A program made the position numbers and the translations under genes. Below the pieces are notes generated by a model. It had not been told where the DNA came from and made no database searches. It saw only the letters and a list, made by a program, of their open reading frames with translations. 11,054 nt of DNA from an uncultured Burkholderiales bacterium (GTDB lineage: Bacteria > Pseudomonadota > Gammaproteobacteria > Burkholderiales > Burkholderiaceae_E): the NCBI GenBank assembly GCA_903831925.1, contig CAIKZV010000055.1, positions 1 through 11,054 of the forward strand, in the 5' to 3' direction. This document shows, in pieces, positions 6,912 to 11,054 of the stretch. Within the stretch, counting starts at the first letter, position 1; every line of letters starts with the position of its first letter.

Positions 6912-7889
6912 ATGCGCCTTCACGCCCCCACGCATTTCAAGCTGGCTGAGAAAAAACACTCATTTTCGGATTCGAGGCGCTGCAGCTCAGAAGGAAAAAT
7001 TTCGTTTTCTGGTCTGGTGAAGAAAACGATGGTCATGTGTCTGACGGTGGGTGCCGCTACCGGGGCCGCTGCGCAGACAAGCACTCCGACAAGCACACCC
7101 ACAGGCACGCTGTTTTCGCTGACCCCCTACATCTGGCTGCCGACGATCAACTCCAAGATCAACTATCCGGTGTCGAGCCTGCCCAACGGCGGTGCAGGCG
7201 GGCCTTCCGGCCAGGCACCCGATGGCTCTGTCGACTCAGAGATCGGCCCGAATGACTATCTGAGCAAGCTGAACTTCGCGCTCATGCTCAATGGCGAGGT
7301 TCGCCATGGTCCGTGGTCAGCGACCTTCGATTACATCGGCGTCAAGGCAACCGGACTGGGCAGCATGGTCCACAGTTTCAAGCCCTTGGGGCTGCCGAAT
7401 ATTCCGGTCTCGAATTCGCTCAACACCAGCACCACATCGACACTCAAGACGACGCTCTGGACGCTGACCGGGGGCTATGAGCTGATCGGCAACGAACGCA
7501 TGCGGCTCGATGGGTTTGCAGGTGCCCGCTTCGGCAACCTCAACAGCACGGTCGACTGGAATCTGTCGGCACAAATCACCCTGCCCAATCGTGACCGCGT
7601 CTTTGCGCGCCAGGGGTCTGCGAGCGCCTCGCGCAACTTCGCTGACGGGATTGTCGGTGTCAGAGGCAGCTACCGTCTCGGTGAGCAATGGTCTATCCCT
7701 TACTACGTCGACGTTGGCGGCGGCGCGTCGCAGACCACCTGGCAGGCGATGCTCGGCGCAAGCTATCGCTTCAGTTGGGGTGACGTGATCGTCGCTTACC
7801 GTCATCTGTCGATGCGCAATGACGAGAACTCGGCGTTGACGCAGTTCGAGCTCAGTGGTCCGTTGGTCGGGGCGACCTTCCGCTTCTGA
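6912..7889 (+). CDS. putative outer-membrane beta-barrel protein
   Basis: A 325-residue exported protein of a family I recognise by pattern but cannot name. After a Thr/Ser/Pro-rich stretch (about 56-65) comes LFSLTPYIWLPTINSKINYP (68-87), then GPNDYLSKLNFALMLNGEVR (112-131). Alternating hydrophobic/polar strands follow (SATFDYIGV, KTTLWTLTGGYEL, RLDGFAGARFG, GIVGVRGSYRL, QAMLGASYRFSWGDVIVAYRHLS). The protein ends in GATFRF with a terminal Phe, the usual outer-membrane barrel assembly signal. The start at 6912 is set by AGGAGA. It yields a 54-residue leader whose hydrophobic core (M40-A54, cleavage about AAA-Q) begins only after some 39 polar, basic residues. A GTG at 7017 would give a compact signal peptide beginning VKKTMVMCLTVG, but it has no well-placed ribosome site. 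It could be a pore for a solute handled by the neighbouring proteins. It starts 71 bases after the preceding gene, with no terminator seen. Confidence 0.72.
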   Translation: MRLHAPTHFKLAEKKHSFSDSRRCSSEGKISFSGLVKKTMVMCLTVGAATGAAAQTSTPTSTPTGTLFSLTPYIWLPTINSKINYPVSSLPNGGAGGPSGQAPDGSVDSEIGPNDYLSKLNFALMLNGEVRHGPWSATFDYIGVKATGLGSMVHSFKPLGLPNIPVSNSLNTSTTSTLKTTLWTLTGGYELIGNERMRLDGFAGARFGNLNSTVDWNLSAQITLPNRDRVFARQGSASASRNFADGIVGVRGSYRLGEQWSIPYYVDVGGGASQTTWQAMLGASYRFSWGDVIVAYRHLSMRNDENSALTQFELSGPLVGATFRF

Positions 7890-7893
7890 GCCT

Positions 7894-8505
7894 TTGGCCT
7901 CTCAAACACTGCTGCTATTCCTGATCGCCGCGACCGGGTTGTCTCTGACGCCCGGTCCGAACAGTCTGCTGGTGTTGACCCACGGCGCCCTGTGGGGCAA
8001 TCGCCGCACCCTGAACACTGTCGCTGGCGGCGCCCTGGGGTTTCTGCTGCTGATTGCCCTGTCGATGCTGGGCATCGGCGCCTTGCTGGCAGCCTCGGTC
8101 AACGCGCTGACGGCGCTGAAGTTTGCGGGCGGCGCCTATCTGATCTGGCTGGGTGTACAGGTCTGGCGATCACCGCCGATTCGCCTGCAGATTGACGTGC
8201 CGGGTCCTTCGCCATCTGGCGGATCAATGTTTCGACAGGGTTTTCTGACTGCGCTTTCCAATCCTAAGGCGCTTCTTTTCTATGGCGCTTTTCTGCCGCA
8301 TTTCATCGATGCGAATCGGAGTCTGTTGACTCAGTTCATCGTGATGGCCAGCATCTTCGTGGCGATTGAGGTCGTGGTCGAATACCTGCTTGCCTCGCTT
8401 GCCTATCGCATCCGACCATGGCTCGAGCGCGTGGGCAAACGCTTCAATCATGTTTGCGGCGGCCTGTTTGCGCTGATGGGTGCGGCCCTGCCGCTCACTC
8501 GCTAG
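7894..8505 (+). CDS. LysE/RhtB-family amino-acid or metabolite exporter
   Basis: A 203-residue inner-membrane protein with about six hydrophobic segments. It carries the RhtB/LysE signature LSLTPGPNSLLVLTHGALWG (17-36) near the N-terminus and the family's SNPKALLFYGAFLPHFI (122-138) in the second half. Members export amino acids and related small molecules; the substrate here is unknown. Length matches the usual 200-210 residues when initiation is at TTG 7894, only 4 bases after the TGA of the barrel gene, suggesting translational coupling. No ATG is available. A GTG at 7855 would add 13 polar residues and overlap the barrel gene by 35 bases, so TTG is preferred but not proven. It is the last gene of the plus-strand run; a hairpin lies between it and the convergent MATE gene. 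Confidence 0.85.
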   Translation: MASQTLLLFLIAATGLSLTPGPNSLLVLTHGALWGNRRTLNTVAGGALGFLLLIALSMLGIGALLAASVNALTALKFAGGAYLIWLGVQVWRSPPIRLQIDVPGPSPSGGSMFRQGFLTALSNPKALLFYGAFLPHFIDANRSLLTQFIVMASIFVAIEVVVEYLLASLAYRIRPWLERVGKRFNHVCGGLFALMGAALPLTR

Positions 8506-8529
8506 ACGATTGTCCCTGTGCCATGCAAC

Positions 8530-8570
8530 GGGTCAGGGCTCGCGGATGATCCGTACACCGAGCGTGACCC
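8530..8570. terminator. symmetric hairpin between convergent LysE and MATE genes
   Basis: Arms GGGTCA (8530-8535) and TGACCC (8565-8570) enclose CTCG (8539-8542) with CGAG (8559-8562), and an inner CGGA (8543-8546) with TCCG (8550-8553) around a TGA loop. The small internal mismatches leave a three-part stem usable from either side. There is no T-run on either strand, so it is only a candidate bidirectional terminator or transcript-end structure for both genes. Confidence 0.4.
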
Positions 8571-8571
8571 C

Positions 8572-9969
8572 TCAGCGCTTCACGACCCGACTCATCATCA
8601 GCGGGTTGTCCCGCCAGCCGCCCCAGCGGAAGTAGCCCCAGGCCAGCAGCGCCGAGCTGATCGTGCCGACCGGAAAGCTCCACCAGATGGCGGCCTCGCC
8701 CAGCATTGGCTCGAGTGCCATCGCAAACGGCACGCGAAACACCCACATGGTGATTGCAAAGATCAGCGTGGGCGCGAGCATGGCCGAATTGGCTCTGACT
8801 ACTGCCGCCAGCCCCGAGGTGATCGACACCGCGACCCAGCCCCAGACCACGATGGCATTGATGCCGCGGGCTTTTTCCAGCGTTTCGCCACCCTGCGGCA
8901 AAAAGAGCAGCAGAGGGCGGTCGCCGAGCGCGTAGATCAGCAGTGCGGCAGCGGACGTGACCGCGACGCCCAGGGCGCAGCCTTTGAGCGCGATCGCCTC
9001 AACGCGCGGCCATCGCGCTGCGCCGATATTCATCGCAGCCATCGCCGCCATCGAGGAGGCCACCGCCTGGCTCGGCATCTGCACATAGCTCCACAGCTGC
9101 GCCGCGCCACTGTAGGCAGCCGCGGTCATGGCGCCATGTTCATTGACCATCGACAGCAGCACGAAGTACGAACCCTGAACGATGAAGGACTCCAGCGCCA
9201 TCGGCGCAGCGCGCTTCATCAGCAGCCACAGCAGCCTGAGATCGGGCACAAAGTGGCGAAGGTCGGCGCCGCGCAGTGCAATCGGCACGTCGCGCCGATA
9301 GAGCGTCACCACCAGTGCAAGCAGCGCCAGCGAATTGGCCAGCAGCGCGCCAATCGCGACGCCCGCGATGCCAAGCTTCGGCAGACCGAAAGCGCCGGTC
9401 AGCAGGATCGGTGAGAGCGCCAGACCGAGTCCGATCCACAGCAGCGTGAAGCGAAACGGTGTCTTGGCATCGCCCGTGCCGCGCAGCGTCATCATCATCA
9501 CGATATAGATGAACATGCTCGGCATCTGCAGGCAGATCAGGCGCAGGTAGGTAATCGCAGCATCGCGCCCTGATTCCGGGACATGCATGCGATCGAGCAG
9601 TACCGGCGCCAGCATCCAGCCTGCCGCGGCCACCAGCATTCCGAAGCCAGCGACCGCGGTGATCGAGGTGCCGACCACGCGCCGCACTGCCTGGGCGTCA
9701 CCCGAGCCGATCGATTGCCCGATGGCCACGCCTGCCGCAAGGCCGATGCCCATGACCGCGCCCATCATCATGTACATGAAGATGTTCGAGTTGACGACCG
9801 CGGTCAGGGCATAGTCGCCCAGCACATGGCTGACCCAGATCGCGTTCCAGGTGCCCGAGAGCGAATGCAGAAAATTGGTGAGCAGCAGCGGCAGCGCGAA
9901 ACGGATCAGCGTCGGCGCAATCGGCCCCTCGAGGAGCTTTGTTTGTCGGGAAGTCAGAGCGGCATCCAG
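8572..9969 (-). CDS. MATE-family multidrug/toxin efflux transporter, non-canonical start
   Basis: Inner-membrane cation-coupled antiporter of the MATE family with about 12 hydrophobic segments. The N-terminus has the typical form KLLEGPIAPTLIRFALPLLL followed by NAIWVSHVLGDYAL. Mid-protein hallmarks include GLAAGVAIGQSIGSGDA, RGTGDAKTPF, MALESFIVQGSY and VQMPSQAVASSMAAMAAMNIGA. From CTG 9969 it is 465 residues, from CTG 9957 it is 461; both fit the family's 450-470. The clearly homologous N-terminus is in frame, but no ATG, GTG or TTG occurs between the in-frame stop at 10012-10014 and GTG 9825, which would remove the first membrane helix. CTG 9969 is chosen because AGGAAGG sits 6 bases upstream. 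CTG 9957 overlaps the TGA of the upstream hydrolase gene as CTGA and is the main alternative. The two genes overlap and are probably translationally coupled. Substrate is unknown. Confidence 0.85.
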   Translation of the reverse strand: MDAALTSRQTKLLEGPIAPTLIRFALPLLLTNFLHSLSGTWNAIWVSHVLGDYALTAVVNSNIFMYMMMGAVMGIGLAAGVAIGQSIGSGDAQAVRRVVGTSITAVAGFGMLVAAAGWMLAPVLLDRMHVPESGRDAAITYLRLICLQMPSMFIYIVMMMTLRGTGDAKTPFRFTLLWIGLGLALSPILLTGAFGLPKLGIAGVAIGALLANSLALLALVVTLYRRDVPIALRGADLRHFVPDLRLLWLLMKRAAPMALESFIVQGSYFVLLSMVNEHGAMTAAAYSGAAQLWSYVQMPSQAVASSMAAMAAMNIGAARWPRVEAIALKGCALGVAVTSAAALLIYALGDRPLLLFLPQGGETLEKARGINAIVVWGWVAVSITSGLAAVVRANSAMLAPTLIFAITMWVFRVPFAMALEPMLGEAAIWWSFPVGTISSALLAWGYFRWGGWRDNPLMMSRVVKR

Positions 9970-11054
9970 CGATCGCCTTCCTGGCGGGCCCGTCCTTCCT
10001 CGACCAGCTTTTCAAGGTGCGCAAGCAGCGATCGTTTGGCCACCGGAAAGAGCGCCTGATTGACATCGTTGTAGGCGGTCGGCACCAGGTCGTCGAGCGT
10101 GCCGCCGCCCACAGAGTCGAGCGCCGCAGCGATCTTGGCTTCGCGTGTCAGTCGATGGGCGATGAGTTTTTCCATCGCTGCCTTGGCCGAACCCAGGACA
10201 TAACCGTGTGCCGGCAGGATGAAGTCAACCGGCTCTTCAGAAAGTTGCCGAAGCGATTTCAGATAAGCCAGCATGTTGCCGTCGGGTGGGCCAACGACCG
10301 TGGTCGAACCATTGAGCACATGGTCGCCCGAAAACAGCAGCCGGTCTTCTTCAAGCACGAGGCAAAGATGGTTTGCTGCATGACCTGGGGTGTGAATTAC
10401 GCGAAGCGTCGAGTCACCCACAACGATGCGCTCGCCATCGGCGAGTTCGCGGTCGGCGACAAAAAAAGAATTTTCTGCTGCGTGCGGGCCCGACGACAGC
10501 CCGAGGATCGGTTGATTGCCGCCAACCGCCTTGCGCAGCATCGGTGCGCCCGGCGAATGATCGGGGTGCGAGTGGGTGCAGATGATGGCACGCAGTCCAT
10601 CGCCCACGGCAGCGGCAATGCGATCGATGTGCTCGGGCAGGTCCGGCCCCGGGTCGATGACGATGTAGTCACCCGGCTCGCCAACGATATAGGTGTTGGT
10701 GCCCGGGCCGGTCATCATGCCGGGATTGGGTGCGGTCAAGCGCTGAAGGTTGCGCCGCAGCGGCACGGGGGCGTCGTGTTGCCAGTCGAGCGCATGCACG
10801 ATGCGGCCATCGGGTGAGACCAGCTCGAGTTCACCATAGGCCATCTCGTCTTCGCTGAAGCGGGTCTCCTTGCCTTTGAGATGCGCGCCGCGCGGGCAGG
10901 ATGAAAACACCTTTGACTGAGTCTGGCAGGCGTCGAGCACATCATCGACTCGCGCAAAACGCGAGAGCAGACCAAGTGTCCTGATCGTCGGAAAGATCAT
11001 GTCGAAGCCGCCCGACTCATGACGCTTGAGTGCAGAGGCCGGGCTCACCCAGAC
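9954..11054 (-). CDS. metallo-beta-lactamase-fold hydrolase with N-terminal NUDIX-like remnant, 5' end outside window
   Basis: Cytoplasmic metal-dependent hydrolase; the reaction is not identifiable. Numbering from the GTG codon at 11048, the MBL domain spans about 100-285. It has the metal ligands of the HxHxDH motif T-H159-S-H161-P-D163-H164, then H223 in TPGHAANH, D242 in FSGDH and H281 in LPAHG, all intact. Residues about 286-364 form a winged-helix-like C-terminal domain as in LACTB2-type proteins. The first about 35 residues (VSPASALKRHESGGFDMIFPT within WVSP...TIRTLGLLSRF) look like the tail of a NUDIX hydrolase domain. The frame is open through VW to the window edge, so the gene very likely begins outside, giving a NUDIX-MBL fusion. 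GTG 11048 is therefore probably internal. The 3' end overlaps the start of the MATE gene. Confidence 0.88.
   Translation of the reverse strand, partial: VWVSPASALKRHESGGFDMIFPTIRTLGLLSRFARVDDVLDACQTQSKVFSSCPRGAHLKGKETRFSEDEMAYGELELVSPDGRIVHALDWQHDAPVPLRRNLQRLTAPNPGMMTGPGTNTYIVGEPGDYIVIDPGPDLPEHIDRIAAAVGDGLRAIICTHSHPDHSPGAPMLRKAVGGNQPILGLSSGPHAAENSFFVADRELADGERIVVGDSTLRVIHTPGHAANHLCLVLEEDRLLFSGDHVLNGSTTVVGPPDGNMLAYLKSLRQLSEEPVDFILPAHGYVLGSAKAAMEKLIAHRLTREAKIAAALDSVGGGTLDDLVPTAYNDVNQALFPVAKRSLLAHLEKLVEEGRARQEGDRWMPL
9976..9982 (-). promoter_or_regulatory. candidate ribosome binding site of the MATE gene
   Basis: Minus-strand AGGAAGG lies inside the 3' end of the hydrolase gene, with a 6-base spacer (CGATCG) before the in-frame CTG at 9969-9967. 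It is the main reason for preferring that non-canonical start. Confidence 0.45.

Noticed and set aside
8518..9414. Plus-strand open frame opposite the MATE gene
   Set aside because: Antisense of a clear membrane transporter; the Arg/His/Gln-rich product is typical of a shadow frame.
9939..10817. Plus-strand open frame opposite the MBL hydrolase
   Set aside because: Antisense to intact metal-binding motifs; no independent evidence of coding.
1..11054. CRISPR array, IS element, tRNA or rRNA
   Set aside because: No spaced repeats, transposase motifs, terminal inverted repeats with target duplications or RNA gene signatures were seen.

Overview
The window is GC-rich, gene-dense DNA with strong G/C preference at third codon positions. 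It most resembles a betaproteobacterium of the Burkholderiales type. The clues are the PNPase sequence, the NUDIX-to-metallo-beta-lactamase-like hydrolase at the right edge, the many envelope genes and the LysR-centred divergent layout. This is inference from protein character, not a database match.

Layout. (1) Positions 2-922 hold the 3' part of pnp (polynucleotide phosphorylase, + strand), closed by a textbook intrinsic terminator at 949-978. A second, longer perfect inverted repeat lies at 987-1030. (2) On the minus strand, 1036-3744 carry a LysR-type regulator followed by a tannase/feruloyl-esterase-family lipoprotein, probably co-transcribed. (3) A 157-base divergent control region (3745-3901) carries a 12-bp tandem repeat. 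(4) On the plus strand, 3902-8505 form a compact four-gene run: a DUF1254/DUF1214 lipoprotein, a second DUF1254/DUF1214 protein with a Sec signal, an outer-membrane beta-barrel protein and a LysE/RhtB-family exporter. (5) The right part, 8572-11054, is on the minus strand. It holds a NUDIX-type/metallo-beta-lactamase-fold hydrolase (5' end outside the window) that overlaps a MATE-family efflux transporter with no ATG, GTG or TTG codon at its expected start. A hairpin sits between the convergent LysE and MATE genes.

How it may work together (inference). Regions 2-4 look like one LysR-controlled envelope module. It pairs a secreted lipoprotein esterase with two periplasm-facing DUF1254/DUF1214 proteins, an outer-membrane barrel and an inner-membrane exporter. 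A role in cleaving and handling an esterified, perhaps aromatic, compound fits the tannase family, which includes feruloyl esterases, tannases and MHETase, but the substrate cannot be read from the sequence. The pnp and MBL-MATE flanks look like ordinary chromosomal genes. No mobile element, CRISPR array, tRNA or rRNA was seen, and no gene-free stretch exceeds 300 bases.
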